DNA of 64,000 nt from JAUYQR01 sp031415015 (lineage in GTDB: Bacteria; Pseudomonadota; Alphaproteobacteria; Rhodobacterales; Rhodobacteraceae): assembly GCA_031415015.1 (NCBI GenBank), contig JANOQT010000052.1, forward strand, positions 1-64,000, written 5' to 3'. The notes under the pieces were generated by a model. The model saw only the letters and a program-made list of their open reading frames with translations. It made no database searches and was not told where the DNA came from. This document shows, one piece after another, positions 25,771-33,458 of this stretch (position 1 is its first letter; each line of letters begins with the position of its first letter). The position numbers and the translations under genes were made by a program.

Positions 25771-26547
25771 TCAGAACGTCGTGTTCGTGGCCCCGCCATC
25801 CAACAAGATGTTCTGTCCGACGATGAACCCCGCATGGTCCGAACATAGGAACGCGCAGGCCGCCCCAAACTCTGCCGCCGTGCCGTAGCGCCCGGCCGGG
25901 ATCGTTGCAGCACGTTCGGCAACGGCGTCTTCCATGCTGATCCCCTTGGCCTTGACCACGCCGGTATCCAGCGCAATCGCCCGGTCTGTCGCATGGATCC
26001 CGGGCAAAAGGTTGTTGATCGTGACCCCCATGCCCGCCACCTGCCGCGACGTGCCGGCGACAAAGCCTGTCAGCCCCGACCGCGCGGCATTCGACAGACC
26101 CAGCACCGCCACCGGAGCCTTTACGGACACAGAGGTGATGTTGACCACCCTGCCCCAGCCCTTCGCCATCATCCCGGGCAACACCGCCTGCATCAGCGCA
26201 ATCGGGGTCAGCATGTTGGCATCCAGCGCCTTGATGAAATCCTCGCGATCCCAGTCGTTCCACATCCCGGGCGGAGGACCGCCCGCGTTGGTCACCAGAA
26301 TATCAAACGGCCCGTGCGCCAGCACAGCGGTGCGACCGGCTTCCGTCGTGATGTCACCGGCAACGGTCACAACATTCACCTGGTACTTGGCGCGAATCTC
26401 TGCCGCCGTGATCTCCAGCGCCTCAACACCGCGCGCGTTCATAACCAGATCGACACCCGCCGCCGACAAAGCCTCGGCACAACCGCGCCCCAGTCCTTTG
26501 GACGATGCGCAAACCAGCGCCCGCTTTCCCCTGATCCCCAGATCCAT
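25771..26547 (-). CDS. SDR-family protein lacking the canonical Tyr-Lys active site
   Basis: A 258-residue Rossmann-fold protein. The cofactor motif is slightly altered (ALVCASSKGLGRGCAEAL for TGxxxGxG) and the NNAG-equivalent is VTNAGGPPPG. The catalytic Ser region is present (VVNITSVSVKAP), but the expected YxxxK reads GLSNAARSG, giving Ser and Arg at the Tyr and Lys positions. The C-terminus (FLCSDHAGFIVGQNILLDGG) is typical for FabG-like SDRs. I recall a subgroup of SDRs with LSNAxR here, so this may be a subfamily trait, not decay. Substrate and activity cannot be assigned. Confidence 0.8.
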   Translation of the reverse strand: MDLGIRGKRALVCASSKGLGRGCAEALSAAGVDLVMNARGVEALEITAAEIRAKYQVNVVTVAGDITTEAGRTAVLAHGPFDILVTNAGGPPPGMWNDWDREDFIKALDANMLTPIALMQAVLPGMMAKGWGRVVNITSVSVKAPVAVLGLSNAARSGLTGFVAGTSRQVAGMGVTINNLLPGIHATDRAIALDTGVVKAKGISMEDAVAERAATIPAGRYGTAAEFGAACAFLCSDHAGFIVGQNILLDGGATNTTF

Positions 26548-26600
26548 CGCCTCACCCCGCTGCTTTCGTCAAAGCGTAGCGGTGCAACGAGGCATACGCC

Positions 26601-26639
26601 AGTGTATCCGGGGCAGAAGTGAACTCTGCCCCGGACACT
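26601..26639. terminator. Long hairpin between the SnoaL-like and SDR genes
   Basis: CCGGGGCAGA (26608-26617) pairs perfectly with TCTGCCCCGG (26625-26634) around a 7-base loop; outside this AGTGT and ACACT pair as well, with a 2-base bulge. This 15-pair stem lies 33 bases downstream of the SnoaL-like stop on the minus strand. There is no clear U-tract, so it may terminate weakly, or stabilise the upstream mRNA end. Confidence 0.5.
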
Positions 26640-26671
26640 ATTCGCGACGATTTGCGAAACCTGCAGTTAGC

Positions 26672-27037
26672 CTACTGGCCGTAGAAGAACTCTTCCCGGA
26701 CGATCTTGCCATCTGCCACATGGTAGACGCCGACTTCTTTCATCGCCACGCGCTGACCGGTTTCCTTGTTGGTCACATCCATATCGAAAATCACCGAAAA
26801 CCGGTCTGTGCCGTGCAGAAAGGGCCCCTCAGCCGTCGATTTATGGATTTCGTGCGCGCCTTCCCACCAGTCGTGCTTGCCTTCAATGGCCGCAATGCCG
26901 GTTGCCGTGGTGCCGCCGCCCATATCCGCCGCCTCGACCGACTGGGCATCCGCTGCATAAAGCTTCTTCAGGTTTTCCTTCGCCCGTCCCTCTTGGCACC
27001 CGGCGACGAGTTCGTTTGCAATCTCTGACAGTGTCAT
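26672..27037 (-). CDS. SnoaL-like / NTF2-fold protein
   Basis: A 121-residue single-domain protein of the NTF2-like superfamily. The helix LVAGCQEGRAKENLKKLYAADAQSVEA and the later strands IFDMDVTNKETGQRVAMKEVGVYHVADGKIVREEFFYGQ are characteristic; ADGKIVREEFFY is the usual C-terminal strand. Such proteins act as small isomerases, hydrolases or ligand binders; no catalytic residues identify the reaction. ATG 27037 follows AGAGGAGA. It has its own strong promoter (27071-27099) with a direct repeat at the transcription start, so it is probably separately regulated. Confidence 0.8.
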   Translation of the reverse strand: MTLSEIANELVAGCQEGRAKENLKKLYAADAQSVEAADMGGGTTATGIAAIEGKHDWWEGAHEIHKSTAEGPFLHGTDRFSVIFDMDVTNKETGQRVAMKEVGVYHVADGKIVREEFFYGQ

Positions 27038-27049
27038 CGGAATCTCCTC

Positions 27050-27068
27050 TAATGTTCATTTAATGTTC
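27050..27068. promoter_or_regulatory. Direct repeat at the SnoaL-like gene's transcription start
   Basis: TAATGTTC occurs at 27050-27057 and again at 27061-27068, a period of 11 bases, one helical turn. The repeat overlaps the predicted start of transcription (~27064) of the minus-strand SnoaL-like gene and ends 12 bases before its ATG. The position suggests a binding site for a repressor on one DNA face. Confidence 0.4.
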
Positions 27069-27070
27069 TC

Positions 27071-27099
27071 ACTATACCGCCGTAATTTAACACCTGCAA
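27071..27099 (-). promoter_or_regulatory. Promoter of the SnoaL-like gene
   Basis: On the minus strand TTGCAG (27099-27094) and TATAGT (27076-27071) are separated by exactly 17 bases, near sigma-70 consensus. The start site would be about 27064, giving a 27-base leader that contains the AGAGGAGA ribosome-binding site. Confidence 0.6.
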
Positions 27100-27112
27100 G
27101 ACAGGGCAACAG

Positions 27113-27141
27113 TTGCGGGCCTGCATCGGCGGCCCTATACC
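27113..27141 (+). promoter_or_regulatory. Probable prfC promoter giving a leaderless mRNA
   Basis: TTGCGG (27113-27118) and TATACC (27136-27141) are spaced by 17 bases. Transcription would begin about 7 bases after the -10 box, at or next to the ATG at 27149. No Shine-Dalgarno sequence is visible upstream of that ATG (CCGCAGCGC), in agreement with leaderless translation. Confidence 0.45.
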
Positions 27142-27148
27142 GCAGCGC

Positions 27149-28744
27149 ATGTCAAATCAGCCCGCCCTGCCCCCAGAAATCGCCCGCCGCCGGACCTTTG
27201 CGATCATTTCGCACCCCGACGCGGGCAAAACCACGCTGACCGAAAAGTTCCTCCTGTTCGGGGGTGCCATCCAGATGGCCGGGCAGGTTCGCGCCAAGGG
27301 CGATGCGCGGCGCACCCGGTCCGACTACATGAAGATCGAGGCGGACAGAGGCATCTCGGTCTCCGCGTCAGCCATGTCGTTCGATTTCGGCAAGTACCGG
27401 TTCAATCTGGTTGATACCCCCGGCCACTCCGACTTCTCCGAAGACACCTACCGCACACTGACCGCTGTTGATGCCGCGATCATGGTGATCGACGGGGCCA
27501 AGGGCGTGGAAAGCCAGACCCGCAAGCTGTTCGAGGTGTGCCGCCTGCGCGACCTGCCGATCCTGACCTTCTGCAACAAGATGGACCGCGAATCCCGCGA
27601 CACCTTTGATATCATCGACGAGATTCAGGAAAACCTCGCCATCGACGTGACCCCCGCCTCGTGGCCCATTGGCGTGGGGCGCGAGTTTGTCGGGGCCTAT
27701 GACCTGCTGCATGACCGGCTGGAAATCATGGACCGCGCCGACCGCAACAAGGTGGCCGAATCCATCAAGATCACCGGCATGGATGACCCCAAGCTGGCCG
27801 AGCATGTCCCGGCCGAGCTGCTGAAGAAGTTCCGCGAAGAACTGGAAATGGCCCGCGAACTCCTCCCCGCCTTTGACCGCGCGTCGTTCCTTAACGGCTC
27901 GATGACGCCGATCTGGTTCGGATCTGCGATCAATTCCTTCGGTGTCAGGGAACTGATGGACGGCATCGGCGAATACGGGCCGGAACCGCAGCCGCAAAAG
28001 GCCGCTGAACGCCAGATCGACGCGGATGAGACCCCGGTGACCGGCTTTGTCTTCAAGGTTCAGGCCAACATGGACCCCAAACACCGCGACCGGGTGGCCT
28101 TTGTCCGCCTCGCCTCCGGACATTTCGAGCGCGGCATGAAACTGCAACATGTCCGCTCGAAGAAACCGATGACCATCACCAACCCGGTCCTCTTCCTCGC
28201 CGCCGACCGCGAACTGGCCGAAGAAGCCTGGGCCGGTGACATCATCGGCATTCCGAACCACGGCCAGCTCAGGATCGGCGACGCCCTGACCGAGGGTGAA
28301 TCGCTGCGCTTCACCGGCATCCCGTCCTTTGCGCCGGAACTGCTGCAAACCGTGCGCGCGATGGACCCGATGAAGGCCAAGCATCTGGAAAAGGCGCTGA
28401 CCCAGTTTGCCGAAGAAGGTGCCGCCAAGGTCTTCAAGCCGATGATCGGCAGTGGCTACATTGTTGGCGTAGTGGGGGCCCTGCAGTTCGAAGTGCTGGC
28501 CAGCCGGATCGAGCAGGAATACTCGCTGCCTGTTCGCTTCGAGGGCTCCAATTTCACCTCGGCACGCTGGATTTCCGGGCCAAAGGCCGAAGTGGAAAAG
28601 CTGGTCAACGTCAACAAAGGTCACATCGCACATGACAGTGACGGCGATCTGGTGTTCTTGACCCGCCTGCAATGGGACATCGACCGCGTGATCCGCGACT
28701 ATCCCGGCGTTGTCCTGTCGGCGACCAAGGAAATGATGGTCTGA
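27149..28744 (+). CDS. prfC: Peptide chain release factor 3
   Basis: A 531-residue translational GTPase that removes RF1/RF2 from the ribosome after termination. G-motifs: ISHPDAGKTT (P-loop, ~18-27), DRGISVSASAMSF (switch I), DTPGHSDFSEDT (switch II) and NKMDRES. The RF3-specific C-terminal domains are complete (FGSAINSFGVRELMDG, LQFEVLASRIEQEY, VFLTRLQWDIDR). ATG 27149 (SNQPALPPEIARRRTFAI) fits family N-termini; an upstream in-frame codon would lie in the promoter. It converges on the small secreted-protein gene with a one-base gap. Confidence 0.95.
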   Translation: MSNQPALPPEIARRRTFAIISHPDAGKTTLTEKFLLFGGAIQMAGQVRAKGDARRTRSDYMKIEADRGISVSASAMSFDFGKYRFNLVDTPGHSDFSEDTYRTLTAVDAAIMVIDGAKGVESQTRKLFEVCRLRDLPILTFCNKMDRESRDTFDIIDEIQENLAIDVTPASWPIGVGREFVGAYDLLHDRLEIMDRADRNKVAESIKITGMDDPKLAEHVPAELLKKFREELEMARELLPAFDRASFLNGSMTPIWFGSAINSFGVRELMDGIGEYGPEPQPQKAAERQIDADETPVTGFVFKVQANMDPKHRDRVAFVRLASGHFERGMKLQHVRSKKPMTITNPVLFLAADRELAEEAWAGDIIGIPNHGQLRIGDALTEGESLRFTGIPSFAPELLQTVRAMDPMKAKHLEKALTQFAEEGAAKVFKPMIGSGYIVGVVGALQFEVLASRIEQEYSLPVRFEGSNFTSARWISGPKAEVEKLVNVNKGHIAHDSDGDLVFLTRLQWDIDRVIRDYPGVVLSATKEMMV

Positions 28745-28745
28745 C

Positions 28746-29135
28746 CTACTTTGCCGCCCGCCAGCCGTGGTCGGGTGACGCCTTCGCCAGCGTGACCCGC
28801 CGGGTACCCACAGGGCGGTCTGCGCAGCCCTCTGCGGCGATGGTCAGCACATGGTCACCTTGCGAAAACCCCCGCCCCATCCGCACCACAGCAATATCGC
28901 CGGGACCAAGCGGCGGGGTATGGCCCAGAAATTGTGCCGAGGCGTTTTTCACGCTGTAACGGACCCGGCGACATTTCCCAGCGGGGGCTTCCAGCAACAG
29001 GCCGTAGGATTTTGCCTCCGACACCGACTGAAGGCTGAACATCATCGCGCAGTGCCGCACATCGCAGGTCAGCATGTCGGCAGCGGCGGGACAGGCCACC
29101 AAAAAGGCCACCCCCGCCAAAATCAGGGCTTTCAT
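28746..29135 (-). CDS. Small secreted protein of unknown function
   Basis: A 129-residue protein with a clear signal peptide (MKALILAGVAFLVACPAAA, cleavage near residue 19-20). The mature part has four Cys (TCDVRHC, GKCRR, EGCADR), enough for two disulfides, and is otherwise rich in beta-strand-like segments (AVVRMGRGFSQGDHVLTIAAEG). No family recognised. The stop almost touches the prfC stop on the other strand. Periplasmic location is inferred from the signal peptide only. Confidence 0.7.
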   Translation of the reverse strand: MKALILAGVAFLVACPAAADMLTCDVRHCAMMFSLQSVSEAKSYGLLLEAPAGKCRRVRYSVKNASAQFLGHTPPLGPGDIAVVRMGRGFSQGDHVLTIAAEGCADRPVGTRRVTLAKASPDHGWRAAK

Positions 29136-29291
29136 TTCAAATCACCTAAATAAATGGTCGTCACAATAGAAGGGACGATAACAGGCCGGCGCTAATGCGG
29201 CAATCTTTGACCCCAGCCTTGACCGGGAACCGCATTTCCGCTATGCGCCGCGTGCGGCTGCAAAAGCCGAGACGCCGGGGCGCCCGGAAAC

Positions 29292-29339
29292 AAGCGTCCC
29301 TTTACCCATGCGGTCCGATACCGCATCCATAGGACGCTT
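29292..29339 (+). promoter_or_regulatory. Structured leader hiding the ribosome-binding site of the DEAD-box helicase gene
   Basis: AAGCGTCC (29292-29299) is the exact complement of GGACGCTT (29332-29339), which directly precedes the ATG and contains the AGGA Shine-Dalgarno core. Nested inside, ATGCGG (29308-29313) pairs with CCGCAT (29321-29326). The folded leader would block ribosome entry. A second small hairpin, GCCGC/GCGGC, lies at 29247-29258. This could be a temperature-sensitive switch, or allow the helicase to control its own synthesis; both are inferences. Confidence 0.6.
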
Positions 29340-30896
29340 ATGACCAAATTTTCCGACCTCGCGCTCGACCCGCGCGTTCTGCAAGCCGTATCCGAAGCCG
29401 GTTACGAAATCCCCACCCCGATTCAGGCACAAGCCATCCCGCCCGCCCTGCAAGGTCAGGACGTGCTGGGCATCGCTCAGACCGGCACCGGCAAGACCGC
29501 CAGCTTCGTGCTGCCGATGATCACGCTGCTGGGTCAGGGCCGCGCCCGGGCCCGTATGCCGCGCAGCCTGGTGCTGGCGCCGACACGGGAACTCGCCGCA
29601 CAGGTGGCCGAGAATTTCGACACCTACGCCAAGCACACCAAGCTGACCAAGGCGCTGCTGATTGGCGGCGTTTCCTTCGGCGAACAGGACAAGCTGATCG
29701 ACCGTGGCGTTGACGTGCTGATCGCCACTCCGGGCCGCCTGCTGGACCACTTTGAGCGTGGCAAGCTGATGCTGAACGGTGTGCAGATCATGGTGGTGGA
29801 TGAGGCGGACCGCATGCTGGATATGGGTTTCATCCCCGACATCGAGCGCATCTTCCAGCTGACCCCCAAAACCCGCCAGACCCTGTTCTTCAGCGCCACC
29901 ATGGCGCCCGAGATCGAGCGGATCACCAAGACTTTCCTGAACACCCCCGCCAAGATCGAGGTGGCGCGTCAGGCCACGGCATCCCTGACCATCACCCAGG
30001 CGCTGATCCAGGTCACGCCATCGCGCAAGGACCGCAGCTTCGCCGACAAGCGCGCCGTGCTGCGCGCGCTGATCAAGGCGGAAGGCGAGGCTTGCACCAA
30101 CGCCATCGTGTTCTGCAACCGCAAGATGGATGTGGACGTGGTCGCCAAATCGCTCAAGGCGCATGGCTTTAACGCCTCGCCGATCCACGGCGATCTCGAT
30201 CAGTCAGTGCGCACCAAAACGCTGGACGGGTTCCGCGACGGTTCGGTGCATCTACTGATCGCGTCCGACGTGGCGGCGCGCGGCCTTGATATTCCCGCCG
30301 TCAGCCATGTGTTCAACTTCGACGTGCCCTCGCACCCCGAGGATTACATCCACCGCATCGGCCGCACCGGCCGCGCCGGACGTCTGGGCAAGGCCTATAC
30401 CATCGCCGTGCCTTCGGATGAAAAATACATCAAGGCCATCGAAAGCCTGGTGAAGATGGAAATTCCGCGCGGGTCGCTGCCCGAAGGTTTCGTGCCGGGC
30501 GAAGACGACGGCCGTCCCGACGCGCGCCCCGAACGCCCGCGCGAAGAGCGTGGCCCGCGTGGCCGTTCGCGCGACCGCAAACCGCGCGAAACCGCAGACT
30601 CTCCGGTTGCGGCAATGGAGCCTGTTGTGGTGCCAGAGCCGGTTGCCGTTGCTCCGGTCCGCGAAGAACCGCGTCGCGAGGAAGCGCGCCGCGAGGACCG
30701 CCGCCGCGAACCGCGTGAAAACCGCGACGAACGGCGCGAGCGTCCCGACTATCGCCGCGACGACCGTCGCGACTACGGCCCGACCGTTGTCGGCATGGGC
30801 GACCACGTGCCAGATTTCATCCTGCGCAGCTTTGCGCTGAAAAGCGCGTCTGAGGATGAGCCGGAAGAGGCTCCGGCCACCGGCACCGAAGGTTGA
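29340..30896 (+). CDS. DEAD-box ATP-dependent RNA helicase (RhlE-like)
   Basis: A 518-residue helicase. Q-motif (YEIPTPIQAQAIPPALQG), motif I AQTGTGKTAS, Ia PTREL, II VVDEADRML, III SATMAPE, V ASDVAARGLDIP and VI HRIGRTGRAG are all intact in the first ~375 residues. The C-terminal 140 residues are Arg/Glu/Pro-rich low complexity (EEPRREEARREDRRREPREN), typical of RhlE-type RNA-binding tails used in ribosome assembly and cold adaptation. The last segment, DHVPDFILRSFAL, is conserved in close relatives as I recall. Transcribed alone, followed by a strong terminator at 30903. Confidence 0.92.
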   Translation: MTKFSDLALDPRVLQAVSEAGYEIPTPIQAQAIPPALQGQDVLGIAQTGTGKTASFVLPMITLLGQGRARARMPRSLVLAPTRELAAQVAENFDTYAKHTKLTKALLIGGVSFGEQDKLIDRGVDVLIATPGRLLDHFERGKLMLNGVQIMVVDEADRMLDMGFIPDIERIFQLTPKTRQTLFFSATMAPEIERITKTFLNTPAKIEVARQATASLTITQALIQVTPSRKDRSFADKRAVLRALIKAEGEACTNAIVFCNRKMDVDVVAKSLKAHGFNASPIHGDLDQSVRTKTLDGFRDGSVHLLIASDVAARGLDIPAVSHVFNFDVPSHPEDYIHRIGRTGRAGRLGKAYTIAVPSDEKYIKAIESLVKMEIPRGSLPEGFVPGEDDGRPDARPERPREERGPRGRSRDRKPRETADSPVAAMEPVVVPEPVAVAPVREEPRREEARREDRRREPRENRDERRERPDYRRDDRRDYGPTVVGMGDHVPDFILRSFALKSASEDEPEEAPATGTEG

Positions 30897-30902
30897 ACAG
30901 AA

Positions 30903-30934
30903 AAAGGCCCCGCAGACGCGGGGCCTTTGTCTTT
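30903..30934. terminator. Bidirectional rho-independent terminator
   Basis: AAAGGCCCCGC (30903-30913), loop AGAC, GCGGGGCCTTT (30918-30928): a perfect 11-bp stem followed by TGTCTTTT on the plus strand and preceded by AAAAA, so it works in both directions. It separates the helicase gene from the converging RNase J gene, and would end the long nuo-birA-coaX-rnj transcript. Confidence 0.85.
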
Positions 30935-30950
30935 TGCGAGTGTCGGATGT

Positions 30951-32627
30951 CTATTCTGCCGACAGCCGGCTGATCACCACGGTCACTTCCGGCTTTTTGC
31001 CGATCTCTTCCATGGCCACCTGCCGTGCAACCCGGCGGATCGCTTCGTCCAGCTTGGCATCGTCACGCAGCAACTTGCGCCCTGCGGTGTCGATAAATTC
31101 TGCCAGATCGGCTTCCATCGTCTCATTCAGTGCGCGGCCGCCCTTACCCGTCTCGGGCAGGCCCATCAGTTCGACCCAAGGCTCGCCCATCGGTTCATCC
31201 GCTTCGTCCAGGATCACCGTCACCAGCGCATGACCATTCAGCGCCATGCGGATGCGGTCGCGCACCACCCCGTCCAGCGCCCCGATCAGCACCGACCCAT
31301 CCAGGTAGGTGCGCCCGGTCTCAACGTACTCGGCGACCTCCGGCACATCGCCGGTCAGGTCGATCATCATTCCGTTCGAGGCCACAGCGGCGGCGATTCC
31401 GGCTTCGGTGGCAATTCGCGCATGTTCGCGCAGATGCCGGTGTTCGCCGTGCATCGGGATCAGCATGTCGGGCAGCACCAAACGGTGCACATGTTCCAGA
31501 TCGGGCCGGTTTGCGTGGCCGGACACGTGATACTTGCCGCCGGAATCGTCGACGATGTTCACGCCCCGTTCGGAAAACGCGTTCCAGATCCGCAGGACTT
31601 CCCGCTCATTGCCCGGAATGGTCTTGGACGAGAACAAGAAGGTGTCGCCCTCCTTCATCTCGATCCCTAGATACTTGCCGCGCGACAGCTGCGCGCTTGC
31701 CGCACGGCGTTCGCCCTGACTGCCGGTGACCAGCAGCATCAGGTTCTTGCGCGGTATTTCCAACGCTTCTTCCGGGCTGATCGTGCGCGGGAAGCTGCCC
31801 AGCACCTTGGCCTCTTCCGACACCGAAATCATCCGCTTCATTGACCGTCCCAGCACGCAAACCGACCGGTCCGCCGCCCGCGCCGCTTCGGCCAGCGTCT
31901 TCAGGCGCGCCACGTTCGACCCGAAAGTTGTCGCCGCGACCATACCGCTGGCGCTTTTGATCAGCTCGGTCAAAGCCGGGCCAAGGGTGCTTTCCGACCG
32001 GCCCTCATGGGTAGAGAAGACGTTGGTCGAATCGCACATCAGCGCCTTGACCGGACGTTCGGCCACAATTTCCGCAAAGCGCGCATCTTCCCATGCCTCG
32101 CCCACCACGGGATCATGGTCAATCTTGAAGTCCCCCGAATGCAGGATTCGGCCTGCCGGCGTGTCGATCACCAACGCCGAGGATTCCGGGATCGAATGGC
32201 TGACCGGCACGAACTGCACCTTGAAGGGGCCAAGCTCCACCGTCGCAGGGCGTGGTTCCACGACCTGGATCATGTCCAGCGGCAGCCCGGCCTCGTCAAA
32301 CTTCAGCTTGCCGATCAACGCGGTAAAGCGGCGGCAGTAGACCTTTTTCTGCAGCTTGGGCCACAGATGCCCCAGTGCGCCGATATGGTCCTCATGCGCA
32401 TGGGTGATGAAGATGCCTTCCAGCCGGTCCAGCCGCGCCTCAAGCCAGGCGGTGTCCGCCATGATCAGATCGACCCCGGGGGAGCCATCCATATCAGGAA
32501 ACGACACCCCCAGATCGACAAGGATCAGCCGTTCCTTGCCCGCCGGGCCATAGCCGTAAACATAGCAGTTCATGCCGATCTCCCCGGCACCGCCGAGGGG
32601 AAGGTAGATCAAGCGGTTCGCACTCAT
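30951..32627 (-). CDS. rnj: Ribonuclease J
   Basis: A 558-residue beta-CASP metallo-beta-lactamase nuclease with 5'-exonuclease and endonuclease activity in mRNA decay and rRNA maturation. Zinc motif ITHAHEDHIGALGHL (~75-90), HSIPESSALVID, HSGDFKIDHDP, beta-CASP motifs LMCDSTNVFS and LVTGSQGERRAA, and HVSGHANRPDLE near 370. A C-terminal domain follows (VTVILDEADEPMGEP). It overlaps coaX by four bases. The nuoN-birA-coaX-rnj order is conserved in alphaproteobacteria. Confidence 0.93.
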   Translation of the reverse strand: MSANRLIYLPLGGAGEIGMNCYVYGYGPAGKERLILVDLGVSFPDMDGSPGVDLIMADTAWLEARLDRLEGIFITHAHEDHIGALGHLWPKLQKKVYCRRFTALIGKLKFDEAGLPLDMIQVVEPRPATVELGPFKVQFVPVSHSIPESSALVIDTPAGRILHSGDFKIDHDPVVGEAWEDARFAEIVAERPVKALMCDSTNVFSTHEGRSESTLGPALTELIKSASGMVAATTFGSNVARLKTLAEAARAADRSVCVLGRSMKRMISVSEEAKVLGSFPRTISPEEALEIPRKNLMLLVTGSQGERRAASAQLSRGKYLGIEMKEGDTFLFSSKTIPGNEREVLRIWNAFSERGVNIVDDSGGKYHVSGHANRPDLEHVHRLVLPDMLIPMHGEHRHLREHARIATEAGIAAAVASNGMMIDLTGDVPEVAEYVETGRTYLDGSVLIGALDGVVRDRIRMALNGHALVTVILDEADEPMGEPWVELMGLPETGKGGRALNETMEADLAEFIDTAGRKLLRDDAKLDEAIRRVARQVAMEEIGKKPEVTVVISRLSAE

Positions 32628-33397
32628 GGAGTATCCTTGTTGAAATCGTTGATCAGCACGAGGCCATGCATCGTGAGATCATCTTCGATGGACTGAAACA
32701 GTTCGGTTCCTTGGGCGAACAGCGACGCAAGGCCGCCGGTCGCGATAACTTTCATGGGCCGGTCGCGTTCGCGGCGCACTTCGCGCACCACCCCTTCGAC
32801 AAGCCCGATATACCCCCAATACACGCCCGACTGCATGCAGGCCACCGTATTCGTGCCGATCACCTTTTCGGGACGTGCGACATCAATGTGCGGCAGGGCA
32901 GCGGCGGCCATGTGCAGCGCTTCAAGCGACAGGTTCACCCCCGGCGCAATGACGCCGCCGACATAGGCGCCATCGTGATCCACCACATCAAATGTCGTCG
33001 CCGTGCCGAAATCCACCACGATCAGATCGCCGCCGTGCCGGTCATGTGCGCCCACCGTATTGACCAGCCGGTCGGGGCCGACTGTGGTGCCCTGATCGAC
33101 GCGGGGGGCGACGGGAAGCCGGCACTCGGGCTTGCCGACCACCAGCGGGCGGCAGCCGAAATAGCGGTCGCAAAGAACGCGCAGATTGAACACCACGCGC
33201 GGTACGGTGCTGCTGATAATCGCCTCGGTCACGCTGGCCTCGGTCTTGGTCAGCATCATCAGGCTGCTGAGCCAGACGAAATACTCATCCGCCGTGCGCT
33301 TGTGATCCGTCGCAATCCGCCAGGTCGACAGGAACCGCGCCCCGTCCCAGATGGAAAACACGGTATTGGTGTTGCCGCAGTCAATGGCCAGAAGCAT
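32624..33397 (-). CDS. coaX: Type III pantothenate kinase
   Basis: A 257-residue ASKHA-fold kinase performing the first step of coenzyme A synthesis. Phosphate-1 motif AIDCGNTNTVFSIWDG at the N-terminus, VGPDRLVNTVGAHD and the catalytic VDFGTATTFDVVD, then adenosine motif VIATGGLASLFA. ATG 33397 is chosen because the Asp-Cys-Gly-Asn motif begins seven residues later, as in the family, and GGGGGGCGAG precedes it; longer upstream starts add unrelated sequence. The monovalent-cation-dependent enzyme is insensitive to CoA feedback in known cases. Confidence 0.93.
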   Translation of the reverse strand: MLLAIDCGNTNTVFSIWDGARFLSTWRIATDHKRTADEYFVWLSSLMMLTKTEASVTEAIISSTVPRVVFNLRVLCDRYFGCRPLVVGKPECRLPVAPRVDQGTTVGPDRLVNTVGAHDRHGGDLIVVDFGTATTFDVVDHDGAYVGGVIAPGVNLSLEALHMAAAALPHIDVARPEKVIGTNTVACMQSGVYWGYIGLVEGVVREVRRERDRPMKVIATGGLASLFAQGTELFQSIEDDLTMHGLVLINDFNKDTP

Positions 33398-33458
33398 CTC
33401 GCCCCCCAATGTTCCCAAATCTAAAATTCTTCGTCGAAAAACTCCAGATGCGCCGCCG

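Noticed and set aside
27368..28672. 434-codon open frame opposite prfC
   Set aside because: Antisense shadow of an intact release factor gene; no ribosome-binding site or known motif.
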